From: an uncultured Lachnobacterium sp. | GTDB lineage: Bacteria > Bacillota > Clostridia > Lachnospirales > Lachnospiraceae | Length of the DNA stretch: 8,770 nt | Direction: 5' to 3' | Assembly: GCA_900548765.1 (NCBI GenBank) | Contig: URLU01000090.1 | Location: forward strand, 1 to 8,770 | Part shown: one piece after another, positions 1-6,616 of the stretch | Layout of the letters: the number at the start of each line of letters is the position of its first letter | Position numbering within the stretch: position 1 is the first letter of the stretch | The notes under the pieces: generated by a model | Databases searched by the model: none | Seen by the model: the letters and a program-made list of their open reading frames with translations, nothing else | Told to the model about the DNA's origin: nothing | Made by a program: the position numbers and the translations under genes

Positions 1-1347
1 CATTCCCGGTACTTCCTCCGCTTTCATAAGACCAGAGTAAAAATCCATGCCCATCTGCTGAGCGTAGTTTTGTACCTTTGTGATGCTTGCAGCACCTATT
101 CCACGCTTCGGTACATTTATGATTCGTCTGACAGCCAAATCATCCCTGCCGTTGTCAATAGTCTTCAAATAAGAAAGTAAATCCTTTACCTCTTTTCTGG
201 CGTAGAAGTTTACACCTCCTACAATCTTATAAGGAATACTTAAGTTGATAAATTTTTCCTCAAAAAGTCGTGACTGGGCATTTGTCCTGTAGAGCACTGC
301 ACAGTCCTTATAGGTGTACTCTTTTCGTCTCACCTTTCCTGCAATGTCTCTTGCCACATAGTCAGCTTCCTCGTATCCACTGTCAAGCTGTTCAAAATCA
401 ATTTTCTCTCCGGCTCCGTTTGAGGTCCAGAGGCTCTTTTCCTTTCTTCCCACATTGTTGGCAATCACAGCATTTGCTGCATCCAGAATGTTTTGTGTGG
501 ACCTGTAATTCTGCTCCAGCTTTATCACCTTAGCATCCTCAAAATGCTTCTCAAAGTTTAATATATTATAGATATTTGCCCCTCTGAACTTGTAAATCGA
601 CTGGTCATCATCACCTACCACGCAGAGATTTTTGTACTTCATCGCCAGAAGCCTTATCAGTTCAAACTGGACAGTATTAGTATCCTGATACTCGTCCACC
701 ATTATGTATCTGAATCTGTCCTGATAAGAGCTCAGCACTTCCTTGTCCAGTTTAAAGAGCTCCACAGTCTTAAAGAGCAGATCGTCAAAATCCAGCGCAT
801 TATTCTGCTTCAGGGCATTCTGGTATTCCTTATAGACCAGTGCCTGTTTTCTCTTGGCATAATCTCCAGCTGCCCTGTTTTCAAACTCAATCGGTCCAAT
901 CATCTCATCCTTTGCTGATGATATGACGCTTAAAAACATCTTTTCCTTATATATTTTTGTGTCGATTTCAAGTCTCTTGCAGATGTCCTTCATCAGAGTC
1001 TTCTGGTCATCAGAATCATAGATTGTGAAATTTGTGTCATACCCCAGTCTGTCAATATATCTCCTAAGGATTCTCACACAGGTCGAATGAAAGGTGGATA
1101 CCCATATGCTCTCTGAGCCATAACCCACCATATTGTCAATTCGCTCCCGCATCTCTCCGGCTGCCTTGTTGGTGAAGGTTATTGCCATAATATTATAGGG
1201 ATTGACTCCACATTCCTCTATGAGAAAAGCAGTTCGGTGTGTAAGCACCCGCGTCTTACCGCTTCCCGCGCCTGCGAGTATGAGAAGGGGACCCTCTGTG
1301 TGAAGTACCGCTTCCCTCTGTTGTTCATTTAACATATCTAAATTCAT
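1..1347 (-). CDS. pcrA: ATP-dependent DNA helicase PcrA/UvrD type (N-terminal part, cut by window edge)
   Basis: Superfamily 1A 3'-5' DNA helicase, acting in the cytoplasm in DNA repair and in removing proteins from DNA. Only the first 449 residues are in the window; the family is usually about 720-750 long, so the rest lies left of position 1. Visible motifs: Q-motif LNEQQREAV (6-14), Walker A GAGSGKT (26-32), motif Ia ITFTNKAA (56-63), motif II DEYQD (218-222), motif III GDDDQSIY (245-252) and motif IV QNYRS (279-283). These cover domains 1A and 1B and the start of domain 2. The ATG at 1347 is preceded by a perfect AGGAGG (1353-1358) five bases upstream, which fixes the start. It is divergent from the DUF1836 gene. 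PcrA is preferred over RecB-like relatives because the sequence opens directly with the Q-motif and the Gram-positive context fits; UvrD and PcrA are not separable on this fragment. Confidence 0.96.
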   Translation of the reverse strand, partial: MNLDMLNEQQREAVLHTEGPLLILAGAGSGKTRVLTHRTAFLIEECGVNPYNIMAITFTNKAAGEMRERIDNMVGYGSESIWVSTFHSTCVRILRRYIDRLGYDTNFTIYDSDDQKTLMKDICKRLEIDTKIYKEKMFLSVISSAKDEMIGPIEFENRAAGDYAKRKQALVYKEYQNALKQNNALDFDDLLFKTVELFKLDKEVLSSYQDRFRYIMVDEYQDTNTVQFELIRLLAMKYKNLCVVGDDDQSIYKFRGANIYNILNFEKHFEDAKVIKLEQNYRSTQNILDAANAVIANNVGRKEKSLWTSNGAGEKIDFEQLDSGYEEADYVARDIAGKVRRKEYTYKDCAVLYRTNAQSRLFEEKFINLSIPYKIVGGVNFYARKEVKDLLSYLKTIDNGRDDLAVRRIINVPKRGIGAASITKVQNYAQQMGMDFYSGLMKAEEVPGM

Positions 1348-1375
1348 TTATACCTCCTGATATATCAAAAAAATG

Positions 1376-1404
1376 TTGTCATCTAGTTTTTAATACTATA
1401 TAAT
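1376..1404 (+). promoter_or_regulatory. Sigma-A promoter of the DUF1836 gene
   Basis: TTGTCA (1376-1381), a 17-base spacer and a perfect TATAAT (1399-1404). Transcription should begin near 1411, almost at the ribosome site (1410-1416), so the untranslated leader would be only about 12 bases. It overlaps the predicted divergent pcrA promoter. Confidence 0.65.
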
Positions 1405-1421
1405 AAAGCAGAGGTGAACAA
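1393..1421 (-). promoter_or_regulatory. Possible pcrA promoter
   Basis: Read on the minus strand there is TTGTTC (1416-1421), a 17-base spacer and TAGTAT (1393-1398). Transcription would start near 1386, giving a leader of about 39 bases before the pcrA ATG at 1347. The -10 hexamer abuts the -10 of the opposing DUF1836 promoter. The match to consensus is moderate, so the call is tentative. Confidence 0.4.
1410..1416 (+). promoter_or_regulatory. Ribosome binding site that decides the DUF1836 start
   Basis: AGAGGTG lies six bases (AACAAA) before the ATG at 1423. The in-frame GTG at 1414 is itself part of this ribosome site and has no site of its own upstream, so the ATG at 1423 is the better start. 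Confidence 0.75.
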
Positions 1422-1422
1422 A

Positions 1423-2028
1423 ATGGAAACAAACGTACATGAATACTTAGAGCAGCTATTAGAAAAACTTAATTCCATAGGCTATGTAAAGTCTGTTGAT
1501 ATTCCATCTATAGATTTATATATGGATCAGATAACCACCTTTATGGATGAGCAGCTTGCTGCCAGCAAGCGGCATGCAGATGATAAAATTCTGACCAAGA
1601 CAATGATTAATAACTATGCCAAGAATAATCTTCTTCCACCTCCGGAAAAGAAGAAATATTCCAAGGAGCACGTTCTGACTCTTATATTTATTTACTATTT
1701 CAAGAACATACTTAGTATAAGCGATATTCAGTCAATCTTAAATCCCCTAACTGAAAAATATTTCGGAAATAAGGATGGATTTAACATGCTTGATGTGTAT
1801 AACGAGGTTTTCTCATTGGAAAACGACGAATCCCAGAAGATATTAAAGGATTTGGGTAAAAAATACACTATTGCAAACAATACCTTTGAGGATTTTCCAG
1901 AAGAGGACAAGGACTTCCTCCATGCTTTCAGTTTTATCTGCATGTTAAGCTATGATGTCTATATCAAAAAAATGATTATAGAGCACACCATCGACCAGCT
2001 TACAGCAGAGAAAAATCCTTCAAATTAG
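1423..2028 (+). CDS. DUF1836 domain protein with MerR-like helix-turn-helix, probable DNA-binding regulator
   Basis: A 201-residue soluble protein of the DUF1836 family, common in Firmicutes and without an assigned function that I know of. Its signature block lies at about 57-106: LTKTMINNYAK, then LLPPPEKKKYSKEH, then an IFIYYFKNILSISDIQSIL stretch. The pattern of asparagine/tyrosine helix, 'LLPPP' turn, 'KYSKEH' and 'LSISDIQ' resembles the N-terminal winged helix-turn-helix of MerR regulators (tyrosine, 'GLL.P', 'YR.Y', 'L..I'), so DNA binding is a reasonable inference. The C-terminal half (about 110-201) is helical-looking and acidic in places, with no catalytic motif that I recognise; it could be a dimerisation or ligand domain. 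The ATG at 1423 is chosen over GTG 1414 because the GTG falls inside the ribosome site. It has its own promoter and ends at a hairpin shared with yerC. Family call fairly sure; role uncertain. Confidence 0.85.
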   Translation: METNVHEYLEQLLEKLNSIGYVKSVDIPSIDLYMDQITTFMDEQLAASKRHADDKILTKTMINNYAKNNLLPPPEKKKYSKEHVLTLIFIYYFKNILSISDIQSILNPLTEKYFGNKDGFNMLDVYNEVFSLENDESQKILKDLGKKYTIANNTFEDFPEEDKDFLHAFSFICMLSYDVYIKKMIIEHTIDQLTAEKNPSN

Positions 2029-2035
2029 GCATTAA

Positions 2036-2071
2036 AAGAGCTTCACACTAAGTAATTAGTACGAAGCTCTT
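2036..2071. terminator. Bidirectional hairpin terminator between the DUF1836 gene and yerC
   Basis: Nine-base arms AAGAGCTTC (2036-2044) and GAAGCTCTT (2063-2071) pair perfectly, and inside them ACTAA and TTAGT can extend the stem beyond a two-base mismatch. On the plus strand the stem is followed by ATTGTTT, on the minus strand by TTAAT. It lies between two convergent stop codons (2028 and 2081), so it probably ends both transcripts. The U-tracts are imperfect. Confidence 0.75.
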
Positions 2072-2080
2072 ATTGTTTCC

Positions 2081-2377
2081 CTATTTCTCTTCGCTTTTCA
2101 TTCTTGAAAAGACCATATCGTATCCATCGTTTCCATAATTCAAGGAACGGTTAACCCTGCTGATGGTGGCTGTACTTGCGCCTGTCTTTTCTGCAATATC
2201 AAGATATGTCTTCTGCTCTCTGAGCATCTTTGCCACCTCAAATCTCTGTGACAGGGAGAGCAGCTCATTCACTGTGCAGACATCCTCAAAAAAAGTATAG
2301 CATTCTTCGCGGTTCTCAAGGCAAAGTATCGCATCAAACAAATGGTCAACTGCCTCTGTCTTTAAATTTTTGCTCAT
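2081..2377 (-). CDS. yerC: YerC/YecD-family TrpR-like transcriptional regulator
   Basis: A 98-residue cytoplasmic protein of the TrpR-related YerC/YecD family, close to the family's usual length of about 95-105. The conserved N-terminal helices read FFEDVCTVNELLSLSQRFE (about 29-47) followed by VAKML; the helix-turn-helix is TYLDIAEKTGASTATISRV (57-75), where ASTATISRV is the recognition helix. The tail 76-98 carries the family's NYGNDGY segment. The ATG at 2377 has GAGAGG nine bases upstream. In Bacillus subtilis yerC also lies near pcrA, so closeness to pcrA here may be old synteny. I recall members of this family being proposed as histidine-responsive repressors (HisR) in Firmicutes; I cannot verify that here, but a hisC operon lies 4 kb away. 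Transcribed alone from its own promoter and convergent with the DUF1836 gene. Confidence 0.92.
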   Translation of the reverse strand: MSKNLKTEAVDHLFDAILCLENREECYTFFEDVCTVNELLSLSQRFEVAKMLREQKTYLDIAEKTGASTATISRVNRSLNYGNDGYDMVFSRMKSEEK

Positions 2378-2415
2378 CTATATGTACCTCTCTTCACTGC
2401 ATTTTAACTATGGTT

Positions 2416-2444
2416 ATTTTAGCATATTAAAGTCGTGAAGTAAA
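2416..2444 (-). promoter_or_regulatory. Promoter of yerC
   Basis: On the minus strand: TTTACT (2439-2444), a 17-base spacer and TAAAAT (2416-2421), with TGC immediately before the -10, giving an extended -10. Start expected near 2409, about 32 bases before the yerC ATG. Confidence 0.65.
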
Positions 2445-2452
2445 CAGCTTTC

Positions 2453-2480
2453 TTGCATTCGATTTCTGTTATGCTATAAT
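2453..2480 (+). promoter_or_regulatory. Promoter of the CPBP protease gene
   Basis: TTGCAT (2453-2458), a 16-base spacer and perfect TATAAT (2475-2480) preceded by TGC, an extended -10. Start expected near 2487, with a leader of about 29 bases. Its -35 is only eight bases from the -35 of the divergent yerC promoter. Confidence 0.7.
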
Positions 2481-2515
2481 CTTTCATATAATAACGACTA
2501 TTTGGAGAAAATTAT

Positions 2516-3361
2516 ATGAACAAAAGAAAAACCGGTTTCTTCTTTCTTGCTTTTATACCTGTGCTTCTGGCTCAGGCAGTACAGTTTTTTGCAATCATAT
2601 TTGTGTACGGAGTTTCTGTCGTCACAGGTGTCCTTAGCAATCTGGGGGCTGGCAGTGTCCGCTCATCCCTGAACCAGATATTTTATATGTTTTCAGACTA
2701 CACTTTTTCAAGCTTTATAATGATTATATATTCCATAATCACTATCTGCTGTTTCGGACTTTGGTATTATACCAGACTTGGCGGAGAGTTCAAGCCTGAT
2801 TTTAAAAATAATTTTAATATGTATAAGCTCCTCGGCATCATCCTTCTGGTTCCTGGAGCCCAGTTCCTAAGCTCTGTTATTGCAAACATAACTGCCCTTA
2901 TCATGCCATCCTGGATGCAGAGCTACGAAGAGCTCTTTGAGTCCGCGGGCTTTGAAAGCGATATTACTATCGTTCTTTTCCTGTACTCGGTTATTTTTGC
3001 TCCTGTATGCGAGGAGCTTATATTCCGCGGTGTGACAATGAATCTTGCCAAAGCAGCTGTGCCTTTCTGGGCAGCCAACCTCTTACAGGCTTTCCTCTTT
3101 GGTGCCTATCACCTGAACTGGATTCAGGGAATATATGCCTTTGCTCTGGGACTTATGCTGGGCTATGTGTGTGAGCACTGCGGAAAGATATATTATTCTA
3201 TAGCTTTTCATATGATGTTTAATTTCTGGGGGACTGTTGTTTCAGGACTTTTGCCTGATGAAGTGTCTTGGATAATATGGACTCTGCTCTTAATTGGCAT
3301 GATTTTGTCCCTTATATTGGGATTCATTTTCATACATAAGGGCTGTAAGATAAAGAAATAG
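2516..3361 (+). CDS. CPBP-family intramembrane glutamic endopeptidase (CAAX/Abi type)
   Basis: An integral membrane protease of the CPBP (CAAX protease and bacteriocin-processing) family, 281 residues. All three family motifs are present: EELIFR (E166, E167, R171), FGAYH (H199), and HMMFN (H232, N236). In characterised relatives the glutamates and histidines form the active site inside the membrane. Hydrophobic segments lie at about 7-40, 66-83, 105-130, 150-165, 184-220 and 252-273, and the tail is lysine-rich and probably cytoplasmic. The ATG at 2516 follows GGAGA with seven bases between. There is no adjacent bacteriocin, prenylation or immunity gene, so the substrate cannot be inferred; bacteriocin self-immunity or processing is only one possibility. 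Monocistronic, with its own promoter and terminator. Confidence 0.93.
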   Translation: MNKRKTGFFFLAFIPVLLAQAVQFFAIIFVYGVSVVTGVLSNLGAGSVRSSLNQIFYMFSDYTFSSFIMIIYSIITICCFGLWYYTRLGGEFKPDFKNNFNMYKLLGIILLVPGAQFLSSVIANITALIMPSWMQSYEELFESAGFESDITIVLFLYSVIFAPVCEELIFRGVTMNLAKAAVPFWAANLLQAFLFGAYHLNWIQGIYAFALGLMLGYVCEHCGKIYYSIAFHMMFNFWGTVVSGLLPDEVSWIIWTLLLIGMILSLILGFIFIHKGCKIKK

Positions 3362-3391
3362 CGTAGCCGCCATAAAAACTGCTACGCTTTT
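3358..3391. terminator. Hairpin terminator shared by the CPBP gene and the hisC operon
   Basis: GCGTAGC (3361-3367) pairs with GCTACGC (3381-3387), extended by A3360-T3388, around a 13-base loop. On the plus strand TTTT follows at once, typical of an intrinsic terminator. On the minus strand TATTTCTTT follows, so it may also end the operon that stops at 3412. The stem begins in the last base pair of the CPBP stop codon. Confidence 0.8.
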
Positions 3392-3411
3392 AAAATATAA
3401 TTCTCGATTTT

Positions 3412-6117
3412 CTACGAACTCTTTATACTGATATCCTCAGACTCAAACTCAACAATTATTTCCTCCGGTCTGTGGATTCTATAAAAGCTGCTCATTATTC
3501 TTCTCATTACCATATTTACATTGCTTGCATTCGTGTCAACCAGTGTCACAAGAAGCTGGGCATTTGAAAATCTCGTGCACACATCAACGCCTCTCAAGGC
3601 ACTTGTCACTGTGTATTCCAAATCATCTATAATTCTTGTTCTGTCGTTTACATTGGTCTCTATCGAATTATCATAATCAATAGTCAGAAGCACAAGCTGT
3701 ACACTCTGATGATTTCTGGCTGCATATTTTTCTATAAATTCATGCACCTTGAAAAATCTCTGATATTCAACCTTATAAGCTCCATTATACTCAGTATGGC
3801 TTCGTAGTGATGTCACAAGACGATTAAGATTTAGGATTTTTTCATCATCCTCGTAATCTCTCTCCGCCCGTCTATGGAAGCTGTAACCATGTTTACCATT
3901 TTGTTTTACATAGTAGAGTGCCCTGTCGGCACACTGATACAATTCGTCATAATCTCTTCCATCCTTTACTGATAAGGCAACGCCGATTGAAAGCGAAGTC
4001 CTTGTCAGAAGCTCTGTCTCCTCAGCCTTACAATTGTAGGTATAGGTCAGTGCATCCAGTATCTTTTTTGTCTCATCCACAGATGATATATCTCTGACAA
4101 AAAGCATGAACTTGTCCCCGCCGAGACGGCACAAATACTCCTCCTTGGCATGAGCCCTCAGCACATCAGCCACAAACTTTAAAGCCTTGTCTCCCTTTAA
4201 GTGTCCATAGTCCTCGTTAATTGATTTAAAATCATCTAAGTCTATTAACATCAGACAGCCGTCTGCATATCTGAGATACTCTTTAATCTTTCTCTCTCCG
4301 GTTTCCTTATCCCAGACCTGAGTGAGGTAATCGTTTGAAATCTCAAGTCTGGCATTTCTCATCTCATCACCAAAGAGTCTTGATATAAGTATATTGCCAT
4401 CCATAAGGATTCCGTGGTCTGCCTTTATCTCCTGGGCTCCCTCTATGATTTTCAGCCTGCCCTCATCCAGCATTCTGAGTACTACAGAGGTTATATACGG
4501 ATCAAACTGTTTACCTGCATTCCTGCTTATTTCCTCACGGACTACATCCATTTCCAGATGGGCTCTGTATCTTCTGTTGCTGGTCATGGCATCAAAAGCA
4601 TCTGCTATGCCTATGACTCTTGCAATCATAGGAATCTCATCCCCCTTAAGTCCTGCCGGATATCCCTTTCCATCATATCTCTCATGGTGGCAGAGCGCTC
4701 CTACACTGGCATTTTCAAGGGTCTTTATATCCTTTAATATGTCTCCTCCGATAACAGAATGAGTCTTCATTATCTCATATTCCTCATCTGTAAGCTTTGA
4801 AGGCTTATTTAATATCTCATGGGAAACACCGATTTTACCTATATCATGTAAAAGTCCCACATAATACACATTGCTGCACTCTTCTGCTGTCCAGCCCAAC
4901 TCTTCTGCTATCTGCTTTGCATACTGGGCAACCCTGGTGGAATGTCCCAGAGTGTAGGCTTCCTTGGAATCAATAAAGTTTGCCACTGTTGTGATTGCCT
5001 GACGGGTTATGGACTGCATCTGATGATTTTTTTCTTCAAGCTTCTCTTCGAGCACGGACTTTTTATTTTTTAGCTTTTCTATCAGTTCATATTCTTTGGT
5101 CAAATCGTTGACGAAAACCACCATACAGGTAGGCTCACCGAATTCATCAAGAATAGGATTGGTTGAAAGCTCACAGACAGCATGATTTTCCTTTGCAATA
5201 AGTCTGCATGACTCATGCTGCAGGCCTCCCGCTGCATTTTTGATATATGTATCTGCATCATTTTGTGACAGTTCAAACAGGTCATAGAATTTGATATTTC
5301 CATCTGCCACATTTATTTTAAAGAACTTCTCTGCGCTCTCATTAGCCATGGCAAGCTCCATGTCTTCTTTTAAGATAAGCACAGGAGTAGCTACATTTTC
5401 AAATATGTATTTTGACACATTATTCTTGGTTATAGAAAACGCATTCATCGATAATCCCAGAAAATAAATCATTCCCATGGCAGCAAATACACCCAGACAG
5501 CTTGCCGGGAATGATGGCTTCCCAAAACTAGGCATCATTGCATCCAGCATTGATGTGAGAATCAAAAGCACTCCCATAATTGCAAATATTTCAACAATTT
5601 TCTTATCGCGCTTATGTTTGGCAAGGCGTATTCCCCTCCTCATATGGAGATAGGCAACAAAAATATTTACCCCAATAAAGGCGAAAGCAAGTCCCCTGTA
5701 AATATCCATATTTGCGCAATAGGCGGTTCCATAGCTTGTCCTGACAAAGCTTACAGCTTCCGGTCTTGTCATGCAGCCCACACATACCAGTGCCCATACA
5801 TAATCCACTATTGTAAAAGCCTTTGTAAATTTAGAATTCGATTTGCAGAAGAAAGCAAGAAACCTGACAACAGTAGCACAGAAAAAGAAAACTCCTATGA
5901 CACCTATTGTCCTGCCCAGACTGGCTTGTCCAATGGACTCAGACATAACCATTATTCCGTATCCTAAACACCACAAGCAAGAAAAGATGGTAAGGCCAAG
6001 CATGATGTATTTTTCCCTAACAGGCATGTCAACCCTTACCAACATAAACATTCCCATGAGCAGACAAAAAATCGCCATGAGCCATATCCCAAAACCAATT
6101 AATATTGCTACAGACAT
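3412..6117 (-). CDS. Membrane-bound c-di-GMP signalling protein: 7TM sensor, PAS, HD-GYP phosphodiesterase, altered GGDEF, degenerate GGDEF-like tail
   Basis: A 901-residue protein predicted to sense a signal at the membrane and hydrolyse cyclic di-GMP. Residues 1-225 hold about seven membrane segments, like the histidine-kinase N-terminal 7TM module; a PAS domain follows (about 235-342), then a charged coiled coil (342-368). The HD-GYP domain (about 372-555) is complete: H392, H424-D425, H453, H477-H478-E479, GYP (485-487) and D506, so phosphodiesterase activity is expected. The GGDEF domain (about 596-748) keeps D626, N634 and D643 but its signature is GGDKF (666-670), with lysine for the usual glutamate, and the position of the inhibitory RxxD reads AKEE (657-660). 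It is thus probably not an active cyclase and may bind GTP as a regulatory site. Residues 770-890 look like a second, decayed GGDEF fold. ATG 6117 has AAGGAG 11 bases upstream. Last gene of the hisC operon. Confidence 0.92.
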   Translation of the reverse strand: MSVAILIGFGIWLMAIFCLLMGMFMLVRVDMPVREKYIMLGLTIFSCLWCLGYGIMVMSESIGQASLGRTIGVIGVFFFCATVVRFLAFFCKSNSKFTKAFTIVDYVWALVCVGCMTRPEAVSFVRTSYGTAYCANMDIYRGLAFAFIGVNIFVAYLHMRRGIRLAKHKRDKKIVEIFAIMGVLLILTSMLDAMMPSFGKPSFPASCLGVFAAMGMIYFLGLSMNAFSITKNNVSKYIFENVATPVLILKEDMELAMANESAEKFFKINVADGNIKFYDLFELSQNDADTYIKNAAGGLQHESCRLIAKENHAVCELSTNPILDEFGEPTCMVVFVNDLTKEYELIEKLKNKKSVLEEKLEEKNHQMQSITRQAITTVANFIDSKEAYTLGHSTRVAQYAKQIAEELGWTAEECSNVYYVGLLHDIGKIGVSHEILNKPSKLTDEEYEIMKTHSVIGGDILKDIKTLENASVGALCHHERYDGKGYPAGLKGDEIPMIARVIGIADAFDAMTSNRRYRAHLEMDVVREEISRNAGKQFDPYITSVVLRMLDEGRLKIIEGAQEIKADHGILMDGNILISRLFGDEMRNARLEISNDYLTQVWDKETGERKIKEYLRYADGCLMLIDLDDFKSINEDYGHLKGDKALKFVADVLRAHAKEEYLCRLGGDKFMLFVRDISSVDETKKILDALTYTYNCKAEETELLTRTSLSIGVALSVKDGRDYDELYQCADRALYYVKQNGKHGYSFHRRAERDYEDDEKILNLNRLVTSLRSHTEYNGAYKVEYQRFFKVHEFIEKYAARNHQSVQLVLLTIDYDNSIETNVNDRTRIIDDLEYTVTSALRGVDVCTRFSNAQLLVTLVDTNASNVNMVMRRIMSSFYRIHRPEEIIVEFESEDISIKSS

Positions 6118-6128
6118 TACAACTAATA

Positions 6129-6134
6129 CTCCTT
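6129..6134 (-). promoter_or_regulatory. Ribosome binding site of the HD-GYP gene, wide spacing
   Basis: AAGGAG on the minus strand, 11 bases before the ATG at 6117. The sequence is near perfect but the spacing is longer than usual, which may lower translation of this gene relative to its upstream neighbours. No nearer in-frame start without a stop is visible, so ATG 6117 stands. Confidence 0.6.
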
Positions 6135-6151
6135 AAAACTGCTTATTTCTC

Positions 6152-6616
6152 CTAGAAAAGTGAAAATCCAGCCATACTTACTACCATCATTATTACACCA
6201 GCCAAAAGTACACCGAGCATTACTGCTGCAACTGTAGACTTAAAATCCATATCCAGTATGCTGGCTGCAAGTGTTCCTGTCCATGCCCCTGTTCCCGGAA
6301 CCGGAATTCCTACAAACAGTAAAAGTGCTACGAACAAGCCTTTTCCGGCCTTCTCCTGAAGCTTTTTGCCTCCCTTGTGCCCCTTATCAAGACACCATGT
6401 GAAAAATTTACCAATCACCGGCTTATCCGCTCCCCACTCAAGCACCTTTCTGGCAAAGAGATAGATAATAGGCACCGGCAGCATATTTCCGATAATACAG
6501 ATAATATAAGACTGGATAATTGGCAGCCCAAAGCCCTGTGAAAAAGGGATTGCCCCTCTAAGCTCAACCAGAGGCACCATCGAAATAAGGAAAATAATCA
6601 AATACTTTTTAATCAT
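6152..6616 (-). CDS. Small multi-drug export family membrane protein (COG2426-like)
   Basis: A 154-residue integral membrane protein of the 'putative small multi-drug export protein' family. Two conserved motifs mark it: PLVELRGAIP (15-24) just after the first hydrophobic stretch, and GIPVPGTGAWTG (103-114), probably a re-entrant or broken membrane helix. Hydrophobic segments lie at about 5-17, 33-56, 94-120 and 127-152, and a basic, probably cytoplasmic loop at 65-93 (several lysines and glycines) separates the halves. The export function in the family name is weakly supported; I recall the family being linked to the DedA/VTT fold of lipid scramblases, which I cannot verify here. Its ATG overlaps the hisC stop by four bases (ATGA, 6613-6616), so translation is probably coupled to hisC. 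The HD-GYP gene starts 34 bases downstream. Confidence 0.87.
   Translation of the reverse strand: MIKKYLIIFLISMVPLVELRGAIPFSQGFGLPIIQSYIICIIGNMLPVPIIYLFARKVLEWGADKPVIGKFFTWCLDKGHKGGKKLQEKAGKGLFVALLLFVGIPVPGTGAWTGTLAASILDMDFKSTVAAVMLGVLLAGVIMMVVSMAGFSLF

Noticed and set aside
270..533. 87-codon plus-strand ORF inside pcrA
   Set aside because: Antisense to conserved helicase motifs III and IV; low-complexity, cysteine/proline-rich translation with no ribosome site. A shadow of pcrA.
1414..1422. GTG at 1414 as start of the DUF1836 gene
   Set aside because: It lies within the AGAGGTG ribosome site for ATG 1423 and has no ribosome site of its own.
4394..4762. Plus-strand ORFs of 122 and 107 codons opposite the HD-GYP gene
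   Set aside because: They overlap each other in different frames opposite the highly conserved HD-GYP region and have no family resemblance. Shadows. The same holds for those at 5614-5967 and 5843-6136.
6118..6151. c-di-GMP riboswitch upstream of the HD-GYP gene
   Set aside because: The gap is 34 bases and contains only a ribosome site; none of the other intergenic regions shows the GEMM-type core either.
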